Shown here one piece after another: positions 42,401-55,024 of a stretch of DNA of 64,000 bases. This DNA is from Agrypnia vestita. Lineage: Eukaryota > Arthropoda > Insecta > Trichoptera > Phryganeidae. How positions within the stretch are numbered: position 1 is the first letter of the stretch; each line of letters opens with the position of its first letter. The translations under genes were made by a program, and so were the position numbers. The notes below the pieces were generated by a model. It was not told the origin of the DNA and ran no database searches. It was given only the letters and a program-made list of their open reading frames with translations. The stretch is taken from positions 115,641-179,640 of the forward strand of contig JADDOH010004046.1 of the NCBI GenBank assembly GCA_016648135.1, in the 5' to 3' direction.

Positions 42401-45093
42401 AGGAATGTTTTCTATTTTTATTGAATGAAAAAGACTCCCTCGAAGTTTTTCTACTAACTACAAGTTACCTTGTATACAAAGCGTTGATTTTTATTTTTTT
42501 TGTGACCAAATACTCAAAATAAGTATTCACGCTGTTTTCATTAGTACATAAGTAACGAAACGAAGTGAGTGGAAATGGGCCAGCTACGATAAATGCACGA
42601 GAAAACTTCAGTGTGATCATGAACGAATTGCTATTATTAAACAACCTTATAATTTGATTTGCTGTTAACTAAAATATGTTGTTTCATCAAAATAATCTCT
42701 TTACTCAATTCCTACAGCAAATTCCTTTTCTTTAATGGTTTTCTTTATTTTTCCACTATTTTTCATAATTAATTTAGTTTTAAAACATTTGTGGCGCGAT
42801 AAAAGATATTAACATATAAAAAATTGTGCCAAGTGCGAGCAGCGCACATTGTTAATTGAAAACGCAAGTGTGGGAGTGCTGGGCAATGAGGCTGTCGCAC
42901 TGACGGTAGTCGGTCGCACGCGAACCGCTGATGAACTCAACAGACTCTCGCATGGACAAGGCCGCGGGAGGCTGTGGAGGAGATCTGCACCTACCATGGC
43001 TGCATTATGTATGAATATTTACATAACATTACCATCCAGCTCAACACGAAACTCATGTGAAGAAAAATAAAAGCGGCAAAAATTACGCATCTCCCACTGC
43101 TGTAGCAGATGAGAGTGTATATGAAATAATCAATTTATGAAAGAGCCGATAAGATTTTGTCATTATTCTAAATATCTTAAAGTAACTTTATTGCTATGTG
43201 TATGTGAAAACACCGGACAGTCGTTATCCACTTTTGACAATTGACAGTTCTAGTAAAACAAATCGTTACACTACATCGAAAATTTATAGTACAAAATGTA
43301 AATTAATGTGCACTTATATTTCGTTTTATCGTAAAAAGAGATAACCAATTAACCATAGATATAAATTGTCACATTACTTTACTTATATTTGACATACTTT
43401 TAAGTTAATAATTAGATTGAAATAATTAATTTGAATATCATTATTTTTAAGTTTCATTTCAAATTAAAGTTATGAAAAAGCCGGCTGTTTCAATACATTA
43501 ATATTTATATTTTATTTAAATTCTAAGTTTTCATGCTTTTAATATCGCTAGACTATAAGAAATATGTCATCGGAATCCAGATCAGTTGAGCGGCAATGGC
43601 CCACGGCTGCTATAATAGAAGAATCATTGAATATGAACATTCAATAAATAAAACGGTTCTGTCGTTTGGCATCTCAAGAACATATTTGGCAAAGATTGTG
43701 AAGAAGGGAAAGATATCTCAATAGTTCAATAGTCAGATGGGTACATAAGTCTTGTGGACAGAAAGGACTGATCAACTTCTTCTACATTTATTTTGTATTT
43801 GTATATTAATAAGTTAATAATAAAGTTGTAGGTATCATTTTTTGGTATTTTATTATTAATAAGATATATTTTTTACGTGATGTTGTGTGTTTTACGTGTT
43901 TTACGTGTTTTAACGTGATGACAATACGTGACGTTTAATAACAACACGTAAAATGAAATCAAGTTATATAATGGGGATATCAGGTGACTGAAAAAAATAT
44001 TAAATAACAAAAAAAATGTAATTACTCTAATAAGACGTGATCAAGAACTATATTTCTTGAAATACTCGTACACGGTAGTAATATTAATTTATAATAATTT
44101 TATAAATGAAATTAACGAAACTTTAATGTAATGAAAAGGAACAATTTTTATTCATTTTGATATTCCACTAAGACAGTCTAATTGCTTATAAAGTAATATA
44201 GAGTGTGAAACTGAAAAAAGTTTTTCAATTTCTCTAACGCTTTAGAATATTATCTTCCATAACAGAATGATAAGAATATTAATGTCCATAGGACAATAAA
44301 ATATTAGATATTATTATCCGGTGGAATTGATTTTTTCTGAATCATTGATATTTTATGCAGTGTTTTGCACGATTTCCTCCGTCTTCACGATTCGAATGCT
44401 TTCTAATGTTATCGCAGTTGCATTAGTAGTTCTCAATAACTCGGTAAAAATGATATTACGATTATTTATTTTTAAATGATTTTATGGTCATACAATTAGC
44501 AATAAATATTTCAAATCAAATCGATATTTTCTATTAATAATATCTTGATGTAGAGGTAAAAAGCATATTCGGAACAACAATTTTATTTTACAGTGCAGAA
44601 AATAAATTAAAGAAGATTTCATAAATAAAACTCGATAAGAACGCAGATAAATTGATACTTTATTATGAAATGCATGTGGAAATTCAAATACAATAGTGCC
44701 TGACAAAAATAAATTTCATTCTTGCAAGAAAAATAATGAAAATAATTTGGAGAAGCATATTCCAAATTATTTTCACTTTTCATATTTTAAGATTATAATT
44801 GAATTTCGTTTATTATTTATTTGCAGTAATCACACAGGTAATCTTTTGTCTCACATCCGGTGCATTCATCTTGTAACCAGAAATTACACATTAGATTCTG
44901 CAACCAAAGTTCTCCCCATACGACCTGACTAAAAGGATCATGTCAGAATAAGTAGGTACACCGCATATTCTTCATTAGTCTTTTAAGTACCAGAAGGAAT
45001 GACTAAATCAGAAGATGATCTGTCGTAATTAACTATTACTGGTATAGAAGAATCAGGTTAAAGTATTATTATCGTATAGTGGTATTATGGTGA
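42401..45093. other. Long AT-rich spacer
   Basis: A GC-richer patch at 42830-43010 contains overlapping frames on both strands (about 62-73 codons) with no recognisable domain. The rest is AT-rich. ACGTGTTTTACGTG words repeat near 43880-43920. Confidence 0.35.
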
Positions 45094-45142
45094 AAACGAG
45101 GTATTATCTTACGTATATTATCATAAGATAATACCTCTTTTC
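45094..45142. repeat. Small hairpin
   Basis: GAGGTATTATCTTA and TAAGATAATACCTC are perfect reverse complements around a 12-nt loop. Confidence 0.8.
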
Positions 45143-45354
45143 CAGTTCGTCCTTTAGATGTTTCTTATATAGTGAACCTGATAATATTATGGTTAAAACA
45201 GTCGACTTACGCCCTCTATTGGATTTTCCTGGTTTGCGGAATTGGGAAGGGCTATGATGGTTTGCATGGATCTTCCACGCGAAGTAGTGTGTAGTACTGT
45301 GTAGTATTAATTAAAATATAGACATTAACATAAAAGTAAAACTTCGCTGCCTTT

Positions 45355-45670
45355 TATTTTCAGGTTTCTCATGTACACACGCGTCGATGTCTTTCGTAGG
45401 TGTACCCACACTGCGCACACCCCGTGTGTGTGCCCCACACGTCTGACGTATGTGTAGCCCTGAAAAGCTATTCGTAGACGAGCCTCTACGGCCCGCTACA
45501 TATGTACGGCGTAGCGCTCTCACGTACGCCGGCGTGTGTGGCTTATGTGCCTTATGTACGCGCGTCATATACGTGACACGTTACGGAAGGGACGCTACAT
45601 GTGTGTATGTGTGTATACGTTCTACGTCATGTATCTCCTACGGCGTACGGTGTAGGCAAGGAACGTAAAG
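45355..45670. other. Island dense in TACG/ACGT words
   Basis: Sudden rise in GC and in the words ACGT, TACG, CACG and GTGTGTG. Open frames exist on both strands but keep no domain. It may be an unrecognised element or a decayed CpG-rich regulatory region. Confidence 0.35.
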
Positions 45671-46817
45671 ATGAACAGATTTAACGGGCGGAGTTTCGTT
45701 ATATTATATACTTGCTGGATGAATTTAAAAAGGATATCATTGACAACAAATCTTCCACAACAAAGATTATATTTTTGAATTAATAATTGTGTACAAGTTT
45801 TGTAGGCTATAAGTATACTAAATACTATTCGTGTTCTGTTGCATTCATGAGGTTAATTCTAGTCTAATAAAAATAAACTCTTGTACCAAGGCACTATTTA
45901 AAGTAGGCAGGCGTAGACAAATTTTACAAGTTTACCACATGCATTAAATATTATCATCAATATCTAAACTTTAATGGATGAAGGCCTTCTCAAATATCTC
46001 CCACTTTTCATGTCCATTTTTATTCGATGCCACGTATTTTTGCAAATTTTGGTAAATTCGTCAGTCCCATTGGTTTAAAATTATTATTTTTATTTTATAT
46101 CTAGAATCACAGAAAAAATAAATGCTAGTTTATCTTTTTTGAAATAAATAAGATACCTATAAAAACTTTGCTCGTACAACAAAGCTTGTCTAATATGACA
46201 TAATCAGATAAATGCATCTGATCATATCATATTATATGTCTATTTGTTTGTTTATTTATTTATTTGGTTATCAAACAGTAAGACATAAATACATGGTAAG
46301 AAAACAATACAAAAAACAGTTATATATCTCACACAATTATAAGATGCATAGATTTAATTTAATAGACATAGATAAAACTCGTAATAAGAAGGAAAAATTA
46401 TGGTAAAGAGTAATAATTGGTAATATGTATAATGTAGGAACATAATGCATATTGTCAGGGACTGTGATGAGTTTCCAGTATCTGCCTTACTACACGATGA
46501 TACTTGTTATATTTGGTAATAAAAATGTCTATAGATATATGTCGATTTTCTATGTAAATATTTGTTATTTTCACAACTTTTGCCGTTAAAAAAAATACAT
46601 GTTTGAATAATTGTTACAGAGTGCGTTTTCAATATACGTAAACAACGTTTAATTTGAATCTTTATATATTCACAAAATTTTATGCTAAAGGAAAGAATAA
46701 AAAAAAAATATAAAGCTGACCTTAACGTAAAGAATAGGAATAAAATAGTATTGCTTAGGTGGTTGGTCGTAGTAAAAAATTATACGAGTGTATATTATAA
46801 TATAGTATAAAAAAAAA
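45671..46817. other. AT-rich spacer
   Basis: No gene or repeat recognised. Confidence 0.5.
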
Positions 46818-47018
46818 GAGTAGCTTGTTGGTCTTGTGGTTAGGACACTGGCCTCGTGATCCAAAGGTTGCGGGTTCGATCCTCACTCCAGACTAGCAAG
46901 TTAGTCCTATTTTCATAGTACAAGCGCTTAGCTTAGTTTGAAAATAGTAAGAATATTGATGTGACACGTATTTCCGTGTTCACATCTCTATTTTTTTTAA
47001 AAAAAAAAAAAAAAAATT
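46818..47018 (+). mobile_element. tRNA-derived SINE, well preserved
   Basis: A-box-like TAGCTTGTTGG at 46821, B box GGTTCGATCC at 46873-46882, full body and a poly(A) tail. Nearly identical to 13585-13796. Confidence 0.85.
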
Positions 47019-48571
47019 TATGACTTCCACGGAAGACTTCACATCAGCAGGTTTACTAGATGCCGAAAGAGGGTCCTCTTTGAAGTTGATGAGTTGGCAT
47101 GAGAAGATGTATGAATGTAGATCATGTGAAATTTTTGTGTGCTTTGCCTAATACCGAGGGAAAACCGCATTTTGGAAAATTAGTTATTTTCCGTACAGTA
47201 TCCGTAGTACATAGGAATTTGACACAATAGAACTAATGACAACGCAACTGTTCGTTACTAATAATGCAACTATTAAAACTTTTAACTTTTACTCGAAATA
47301 TTGAAAATGAGTTCGAGTAGTCAAAAAGCGTTGTGTGTCAAGATAAAAGAGTATGGTGGATATTAAATTAAGTTAATTAATTAATCTGCGCGATTGAAAA
47401 TTATATTTTAGGTATCATTCTAAGTATAATTTTGTAGCCTTCAATTTCAGGAATTATGGATAAAAATGATTAAGGGCGCCAAGAAAGTCGCTAAACTCTC
47501 AATTATTTCAAGTGATTCTGTAGAACCCCGTTCCACAAAATGGGTTAACATCGTGCTTCCGTTGTTTTCGTCGTGGCCTTCTTTCTTCTACGTGACACGA
47601 TAGAGATGCAACACCTTCGAATACTCCACGTAGAAGCAGTGCCAGTTAGATATCGGTAGGTAGGTAAACCACTGATTTAATAATGGGAAACGATGGCACA
47701 GTTGTGACATCGAGTGCTGTGTATTTACTACCTGTTGAAAAACGTCTTGTACTGAAATAAATAATCGAATTTTTTGAATAAACGAACATTTTAGAATAAA
47801 TCAGAAATTTTTATAAAACGCGACTATACTCGAGAAACTTCTAGAAATCAGGACCCTATATTGCGCAGATGCGGACTGTCTGAGACTGTTTATTGTGACA
47901 GCTTGCGAGCACCACAGATAAGGCTTACGGAAGATTCAGTGCAAATATTGGCGGCGGGTGATAAAGTACCAGAGTAGGTAACTACCTGCGCTTGCGTGCG
48001 AAATCAGTGCGTTAGAAACGGTGTAATAAAATCTTCAAAAATGTTAAAATAAGACTCATGAATGATGATTAGTGCGAATTAATTTAAGTGTTTTATTTTG
48101 TCTTCCACCGCCATAAATCTGTAACAAAAAATAAATAATATGATTGTCTATCTTAATGCAAATGACGTGCTAATTTTATATTAGTAAATCAAAGTTTGTA
48201 CTTCGCGTGCGTTGAGTTATTTTGTTACTTCTATCTTTTTGAGAGGAGCAATTCCTCTAATCATTAGCTATAATTAATACCTAATACCTTACTAGGTGTA
48301 ATTAGTAAGTAAAGTTAGTGTAGAACAATTTTTATACTTCAATGAAAATGAAATATTAATATTGTACCATAAAATAGCTACCATATCCATTAATGATAAT
48401 GACGTGTTCACTTAAATTACCATCCACTTTACTAGACCTTCACCCATTTTAAGACGGTTAAATATAATACAAGTCTAGAACGACTTGAAAACCCGAAAAT
48501 AATTTTAATTTATTTAATAATTTCGTTTCTTATTCCATACGAATTAATGACAAGAACGTAAATAATTGTGT
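47019..48571. other. Spacer
   Basis: No gene supported. Segments near 47530-47660 and 47850-48010 are somewhat GC-richer without readable domains. Confidence 0.4.
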
Positions 48572-48812
48572 TGTATAAAAGCAAAAGCAGCAAAATTAAA
48601 AAAAAATGTTTTGAAGGCAGTCACCGAGAATAACTAATTTGGAATGTACTAAATTATAGATTTTATGTATCTATCCATTCCAAAATCATGTTATAAATTT
48701 ATATATTTCCTATAAAATCTCTATTTCAGTGAATTCTAAATTAATAATCCTTGACGATTGAATTATTTTTTTAAATATCGCTGCCTTCGATTTTATACTC
48801 CACATTTAGTAA
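48572..48812. mobile_element. MITE family B copy
   Basis: Left end GTATAAAAGCAAAAGCAGC; right end CGATTTTATACTCCACAT. The CCAAAATCATGTTATAAATT centre is intact, which allowed the insertion breakpoint in the 10630-11455 copy to be placed. Confidence 0.7.
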
Positions 48813-50429
48813 AAAAATCTAAAATCGACTGAACAGAAAAAAGATTTTACATATTTACTTAATGGGTTTCTTGATATATTTTACTATTTTAGAAAATATA
48901 TGGTTGTTTTTATTATACTCATTATTATCGTTAAATTTTAGAAATCGATTATGAATCCTATTCGTATCTCCTTTTGCGCACCGTAACATGTGCATGTATT
49001 TTTATATGTATGTATAAATCTGACATGCAGTCCATGTAATAATTTTCCATAAAACCATAACCGACTATAAACGTCGTATATATTATATTTGACTTAATGA
49101 ATATAGTTTATTTATTAATAAATTGATGTGAAATTAAATGAATGTAATAAAAGAAGAAATTAAATCAAATAAAATGTCAGAAATGCGTTCAACATTCATA
49201 ATAAATTCGCCGGTGATGATTTCACGGTTGTTTTCTCATCACCATATTTCAAACCCCTTAGGCCATCGAACACTGATTTACTTACACGAACTGCCACCAC
49301 GTTCTTAAACGATCCATAAAATAATTAATGCGGGTGAATAATTTCAAAACTTTCAAGGGTTGCTATAATTTATTATTTTTATGCAAATAAAAAAGCAACC
49401 ATATTTGTTTTAATTTTTATACTTATCATAAGTACCTACGTACAATTTTATATTATCATTTAATTCTTGAGATACTTGCAAAGAAAGAACACCTTTTTTA
49501 AATACTACCAGGAAACCAGCAAGATTCTCACATAGAAAGCACTTCTATGTGAGACAGAAAATCTCACCAAATTCTTTAAATGAATCAAAATTCCATTGCA
49601 TGAAATTAGTCAAAAATAGTTGTTTACATTTTATAAACCGCAGTGATGAAAGTTTCAATGATTTTTTTGACACCAGAAAACAGGGAAATATTTCAGATAA
49701 TACATTTAAATCTAATCACAAATATAGGTATACCACAACAGTATCAAAATGGCTTTATTATTCGTATTGCCATACCGTTACGGATCTCTGGCTGATAAAG
49801 CCATTATGTTATTATTCCTACTACAAAGTCGCTTACAGACAGCACGGTCATTCGATCGCCCTTATAACAAATCTATATAAGAACCTGATTTTGAAAAAAT
49901 ATCTAATTTTTTAAACGTCTTAAATATAAAGTTGTTTTGATCATGTTTTATATTCTCTTTCTTAGAAAAATATGCAAAGGTTTAACTCTAAATCGTCGTG
50001 TTTTCTTCTTCATTATTTTTGAAATTTGTACACCGCGCTCATTTCGATAATATTTTTTTCTGATAATGTAATAAAAACAACTTGTGTACACAACTCTCAC
50101 CTTAATAGCACATAAATATGAACTAGGCACTTGCAGTCAGCAAACTCAAAAAAGTATGAGTTATACGTACGCCAACAAATAATTTGGAAAAAATAGCGTA
50201 AAAATAGATATTTATCTTACAGATTATTGAAATATATAAAATACTTAATAATTGGTACTACACGATAATTAAAAAATTATTTTTTAAAAATCTAGTCAAA
50301 TATAGCTTATTTCAAAGTACAAAGTATTTTTTTTTATTTATTTAAATAGTAGATACATAAAGATGGCTTTTATAATGAATTAATTCTATATTACAACATT
50401 TTAAATATATTATACTCCCCATAATATGA
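48813..50429. other. Spacer with one small hairpin
   Basis: A 12-bp perfect hairpin TCTCACATAGAA/TTCTATGTGAGA lies at 49526-49554. It is followed by a 121-codon frame (49549-49914, GTG-opened) with no recognisable domain. No gene can be claimed. Confidence 0.35.
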
Positions 50430-50930
50430 GCCAAAGCTCGAGCTTATGGGAGGAATATTTTCAAGCCAAATTAGAAAACGAAAGCAGAAACCATTAAGAA
50501 GTAATATTTTTTTATACAGAAACCATTTGAGACTTGTGGGCAATGTAACAATACATCGTTGTCCAAAATCAAGGATTTGACTTCTTTTTTTAACTGTTCG
50601 TATTTTGGAATGTTCTTTTCTTAAAATATGTTTTGCGACAACAATGTATTGTATCATTTAACTCCCAAGTATGTATAATGATGTTGTGCCATAGTGGCTC
50701 TTAAGGTTGGAATCTTTATTTGTCCCTTTGTTCTATGTCTCTTACTTATACAGTCTCAGGGGTGAGATTTATTTATAAAATAATCTTTGTAAATTTGGCA
50801 CAGGGAGTTTGTTTTGTATATTTTTGTGAGTGATGGTACATTCAATTTTCGAAATATATTTTGTTTTTGATGATTTGATGAAATATATTTTGATATAAAT
50901 ATTTATACCTTTTCCGATTTTTCAGTTAAA
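50430..50930 (-). pseudogene. LINE C-terminal remnant, multiply broken
   Basis: Minus-strand frames read KIPTLRATMAQHHYTYLGVK, then YNTLLSQNIF, then NIPKYEQLKKEVKSLIL. The R....Y.G.K.YN.L...I......F..K pattern is the usual C-terminal region of jockey/CR1-type LINEs. Stops and frame changes are frequent. Boundaries are approximate. Confidence 0.45.
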
Positions 50931-51170
50931 CACATAATTCTTATATATTTTAATATATTCATTCGTCTTCTTTTGTAATGAACATATGCAAAAAAAAATG
51001 AACATTGTGACACAAATTATTCCAATTATATTTTAGTAAAATGAGTATAACAATTACCGTAAGTCTTTCTGATTTAATATACCTAAATAATATAAAGATA
51101 ATTCAACAGTTAACATAATTCCTGTAACAAAATACTATCAAATAAATAACTAGCTTCATATTTAACAATA

Positions 51171-51380
51171 TTGAATATTTTTGATGGTCCCCAGAGAGGC
51201 GGTGGTAGCGATATCGCTAGGATGCCGCGCAGACATTCTCGTCCGAGGTTTGCGCCCTGTTGCCATTCGTGTAATTTCGTTTTTTTAGCCGTGAATTTGA
51301 ATGAAATTACGAACGTTAAAGGAAGTTACAAACAGATAGATAGACAAATAAATTAATATGTTTGATATAATGTAAAATTC
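51171..51380. mobile_element. Dispersed element, family F copy 2
   Basis: GC-rich start, then GTGTAATTTCGTTTTTTTAG, GAAATTACGAACGTTAAAGG, AAGTTAC, ACAGATAGATAGACAAA and ATATGTTTGATATAATGTAA, as at 38425-38640. A PLE-like tip pair follows at 51395. Confidence 0.45.
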
Positions 51381-51394
51381 TTGAAATTATACGA

Positions 51395-51525
51395 CTGTTA
51401 AGAAAATAAAACACAAATCACTTTGTACACAATAATCCTGAAGGAGAGATCATTGTTCTCGAAACATGTAGATTGTTTAATCTAATAAAGTAGTGAAAAT
51501 AAAGTGATTTGTGTTTTATTTTAAT
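51395..51525 (+). mobile_element. PLE-like tip pair with hammerhead-like motif
   Basis: AAAATAAAACACAAATCACT near 51397 is mirrored near 51503-51524. The hammerhead-like motif lies between. GTCACCACAAA follows, as at 14521, linking the two copies to one family. Confidence 0.5.
51431..51477 (+). ncRNA. Hammerhead-like motif, 7-bp stem I, A9 changed
   Basis: Stem I AAUAAUC (51431-51437) pairs with GAUUGUU (51471-51477), including one G-U. Stem II GAGAUC/GUUCUC has one mismatch and the same AUU loop as at 14425. GAAAC at 51461-51465, stem III AC-AU-GU, A at 51470 at the cleavage position. The core reads CUGAAGG, so the invariant A9 is G and activity is unlikely. Confidence 0.55.
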
Positions 51526-51699
51526 AATAATGTCACCACAAAGTTCAAGCCTTCATACAGAAGAAGAAAAAATATTCTTCGAACAGTTAACTATTAAGAC
51601 ATGGATACATCGGCGTCAAGGGAATTAATCCAGGTCGCTGACATCCCTACCAGCTAGCGGACTTCAATAAAAATATTTAATCCTTAAGCTGCCAACCCT

Positions 51700-51830
51700 G
51701 CTTCGGCCATCATTAACCGCCCCCGCTCCCCTCGGGCCCTGCGGTGAGCGCCGAGTGTGTGAGTGTGCGTGTGGCCACGCTCCAGGGCGCGCACACACCT
51801 GCCGGATATCTCGGCCACTACAAAACATTA
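51700..51830. other. GC-rich island
   Basis: Short island containing CCGCCCCCGCTCCCCTCGGG and GCGCGCACACACC. Donor-like GTGAGC at 51743 on the plus strand. No coding frame of note; possibly a promoter-type remnant. Confidence 0.25.
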
Positions 51831-52009
51831 CACACCTTATTGAGTTCCGCAGCGAAAATCGGACGTCAAACCTTTAACAAGGATTAAGAAGGCTCTACGC
51901 GCCACATTTGACACTACGTTGTAAAAATATATACATCGTCCAAAAGTTACCACACGATTTTGTATACATGATGTCATTTAGTCGGTCAAAATAACAAAAA
52001 AATTATTTA

Positions 52010-52290
52010 TTTTTAGCGAAATTTAAAATAAATTAAATTTTAATAAATATTATTATTAAGTTCTGCGGGTTAACTCTTTACCCAAAAAGAGGTTTGATAA
52101 TGGCCTTGCAAGCCGAAATAGCTGTAACACTTAAAAATAGTTGACCCGCAGAACTTAAAAATAATATTGATTAAAATTTAATTTATTTTTAATTTCAATA
52201 ATAATAATATTCGTTAAATTTAATTAATTTTAAATTTCATTAATAACAATTATTAAAATTTAATTTATTTTAAATTTCGCTAAAAATAAG
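52010..52290. mobile_element. PLE-like foldback with decayed ribozyme and internal repeats
   Basis: AAGTTCTGCGGGTTAAC near 52060 is mirrored by GTTGACCCGCAGAACTT near 52140, and the outer TTTTTAGCGAAATTTAAAAT near 52010 is mirrored near 52265-52285. Between the inner arms TTGATAATGGCC...GCCGAAA is a decayed hammerhead-like block. The right side contains about three tandem copies of an AT-rich unit of 50-60 bp (ATTAAAATTTAATTTATTTT). Confidence 0.45.
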
Positions 52291-52867
52291 TATGGAGTTG
52301 TACAAATTTAACACAAAAACCATAAATAACAAAAATTTTGCATCAGTACAAAAATACGGGTGGAGGATCCTGCGTATTTGGTAGTTCCACCTTCTATTGC
52401 TTCGTTTATTATTCAGTTATCTAAATGCACTTAACGTATTTTAAAAATAAGTCACTTAAGTGTAGATTGATAAACCTACAAAGGGAGTCACCTCCGTTGT
52501 CAATTAACTTGTTTAGCGGTCCACGAGCTTTTCTTCAACACATTCCTTCTAAAGAAAAGATTTTTTTTGGTCGTGAACCTACTTTTGCGCCGCTTCCTGT
52601 AGTTTTAAGTCTGTGGGAAACCGCACAGACTATACGGAAGCCAACTCGATTATTTGACAGGCAGAACCATGATGTTTAAAGAAGACGCTATCTCACTGAC
52701 GGTAACCTGCTTATTCGCTAATAGAATAGAGATATAGAGAAGGTACACGGCTGTCCTGCTTCCTCTTTACGCGTCACACTCATCCGGCCTCTTTTTAATT
52801 TCTTTATCTACAGAGAAATACTTTTACGCGATTGTGATAAAAGTCTTCGATGAATTTCAACTTTTTA
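52291..52867. other. Spacer, unassigned frame
   Basis: A plus-strand frame at 52425-52679 includes SINLFSGPRAFLQHIPSKEK and looks mildly protein-like, but no family is recognised and no splice sites were placed. Confidence 0.3.
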
Positions 52868-52922
52868 ACACCCTCCAACCAGAGATATCAGATCACTGAT
52901 GATATCTCTGGTTGGAAGGTGT
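52868..52922. repeat. 23-bp hairpin, one mismatch
   Basis: ACACCCTCCAACCAGAGATA (to 52890) pairs with 52900-52922 around a 9-nt loop, one mismatch in 23. Could be a tiny foldback element or a structured RNA. Confidence 0.85.
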
Positions 52923-53819
52923 AGATTGGAGTACCTACACTAGTTCCTCCTTGTTGCAAATTGCTGGCGGACATATTTACACTTTCATTTGCGGAAAGGC
53001 AAATGACGCAATCGGGATCGAATTTCAAAAACGTGACCGCAGTCGTATCATCTCTAAGAATGCATGCGCAGAAGGTAGTATAATAATCGCGAGACTGTAA
53101 TAGTGAAAATGAAGATAATATTTTTATCACACTTCGTAAGTTTAATTTTACAATTTATAAAATTATAAAAAATTTTTGCTACATGATTATAATAATATGT
53201 ATATGCCTATTTATAAAAAAATATATTTCAAAACAATAAAATAAGATTGAGGAATAGTTTGATGTGTCGGCTCAGGATAACAAGGCGCTAACCCCTCAAG
53301 TCAATAAACCCGCGCGTCAAAGAACTCTCGGCAATCTCACAGCTCATTGTTTTTGAATCGCCATGTTCCATCGTGTTTTATTTGTGTAAGAATTCTGTCC
53401 GCATGTCGTATTGCCTGTCCGCTCGCGACATTATTGCCTCAAAACGCTGTACAATAAAATTATTTACAACACATCGAGATTATTCACGGATGAATGACGT
53501 CACAGTGCACATGATAATACAGTGTTCCACCTCGCGGTGAATTTGTTTCGTATTTTTTTCACAATAATAAGAATTGTGAAGAAATAATGATTTAATATTG
53601 CAAATAAACGTATAAATTTTTTGTTCAAAGAAGAACGTGATTTTTATCAAGTGTACGTTTTATTCGGAAGATTTTCAAAATAACGTTTTTTGTAAATTTC
53701 GCAGTCTTTGGTTGCGAAAAAAATTCGAGCATACTCTACTGCCATCAGGAAGGTGCAGTTAGTAGACTGAAGCACAATTTGTACGTAAACCTATATATAT
53801 ATTTTTTTTATTTATTATT
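52923..53819. other. Spacer
   Basis: Opposed short frames at 52912-53130 have no recognisable domain. Nothing else is supported. Confidence 0.4.
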
Positions 53820-54058
53820 GCGAAATGAGGTGGCTTGGACATGTGCTAAGAATACGAGAGGAGTGAGTAACAATAAGTATCTTGTTGGCAGCCCCGGAAG
53901 AAAGGTGACCGGCGGGTCGCCCCATATTTAGCTTGGAGAAGCAACGAAAACAAGTGTTTTGATTGGTTAACACTTACGGAAGCAGCATAAGACAGGGCAA
54001 TATGAAAGTGCCTTGTCGAGTTTTTGGGCCCCCGACACGACGATGATGATGATGAGAA
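53820..54058 (+). pseudogene. LINE C-terminal remnant with GAT tail
   Basis: EMRWLGHVLRIREE, then after frame changes LLAAPEER, DWLTLTEAA and KCLVEFLGPRHDDDDE. This is the standard ending of an insect endonuclease-reverse transcriptase LINE (RWLGHVLR..., AAP..RR..GRP, W..L...A.DR, LGPRHDDDD) with a GAT-repeat tail. It is broken by several stops. Confidence 0.65.
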
Positions 54059-54194
54059 TATAATGATGTTTTAAGACCCTAATAATGTGGTGTTATTTTT
54101 TATGGGAATATTACGAGACAAATATTTTATTTCCATGTATTTATTAGAAATTCTAGTTAGGTCAAGCTAATTTCAAAACACTGACTATAAAACA

Positions 54195-54375
54195 TTAGTG
54201 ATGTATTTAAACCGGTTACATAATGACAATTATTTTCGTGTAATTGTATCGATGAGTCGACGGGTAATCGTAGTTATTAGACTATAGTTATATGTCAATT
54301 ACCAATCATCGATACAATCAAACACAAATCTCAAATATCAGTACCATGAATAACTGTTTAAAATAACGGTTTGAC
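54195..54375. repeat. Dispersed repeat family C, copy 2
   Basis: AATTACCAATCATCGATACA and CACAAATCTCAAATATC match 7545-7705. GTGTAATTGTATCGATGA at the left is the inverted partner, so the element is a foldback. Confidence 0.45.
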
Positions 54376-54474
54376 CTCTACTACTTCATATTAATTAATA
54401 TATAATAATGGAACTATGAGTTAATAAAAATACCTTGAGTTTAATTATTTGTGTTATTTATCAAAAAAAATATA

Positions 54475-55024
54475 TACAGGGTTATTTGTAAAACATTAGA
54501 AACCTCGCCTTACTATATTCCTGCCTTGATTATGAGTTGAAAATGTTCAAGCTATTATGACCTAATAATATCAATAGTTATGGAGATATGCGTCATCAAA
54601 GTTTGCATTTTATTTCAATATTTCTGACTTATTCTTTGTAAAACGTTGGATTATCATTACAGTAACTTATATAGAATATTTCAAATTCATTCCCTTTAAT
54701 GCAAGTCAAATAAAAAAATATAAACCTTAGAATTTCAATTGGAAAACGTTCCAATTGTAAATTTTTCAGGGTTTTTATCATTTATTTAACTTGTATAGAA
54801 ACAAATGAATTTTTCGTAATCGATATAAGTAACTGTAATGATAGTCTAATTTTTTACAAAAAATAAGTCGGAAATATTGTATTGAGAAAAAAAATGCAAA
54901 CTTTGATGTCGCTTATCTCCATAACTATTGATATTAGGTCATGATAGCTTAACATTTTCGACTCATAATCACGGCAGGAATATATTCCTGTGAGTTTATT
55001 AATGTTTCCCAAATAACCCTGTAT
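54475..55024. mobile_element. MITE family A, full-length reference copy
   Basis: Starts TACAGGGTTATTTGTAAAAC and ends CAAATAACCCTGTA, flanked by TA on both sides. Inverted arms of about 215 bp each carry the same ordered blocks. Its length (about 550 bp), TA flanks and lack of coding sequence fit a Tc1/mariner-mobilised MITE; the mobilising transposase is not in the window. Confidence 0.75.

Noticed and set aside
43880..43940. Repeated ACGTGTTTTACGTG words as a regulatory array
   Set aside because: Only a few imperfect units in simple-sequence DNA; no reason to prefer function over slippage.
49549..49914. 121-codon frame as a gene
   Set aside because: GTG-opened, AT-biased amino acids, no domain, no splice sites and no neighbouring support.
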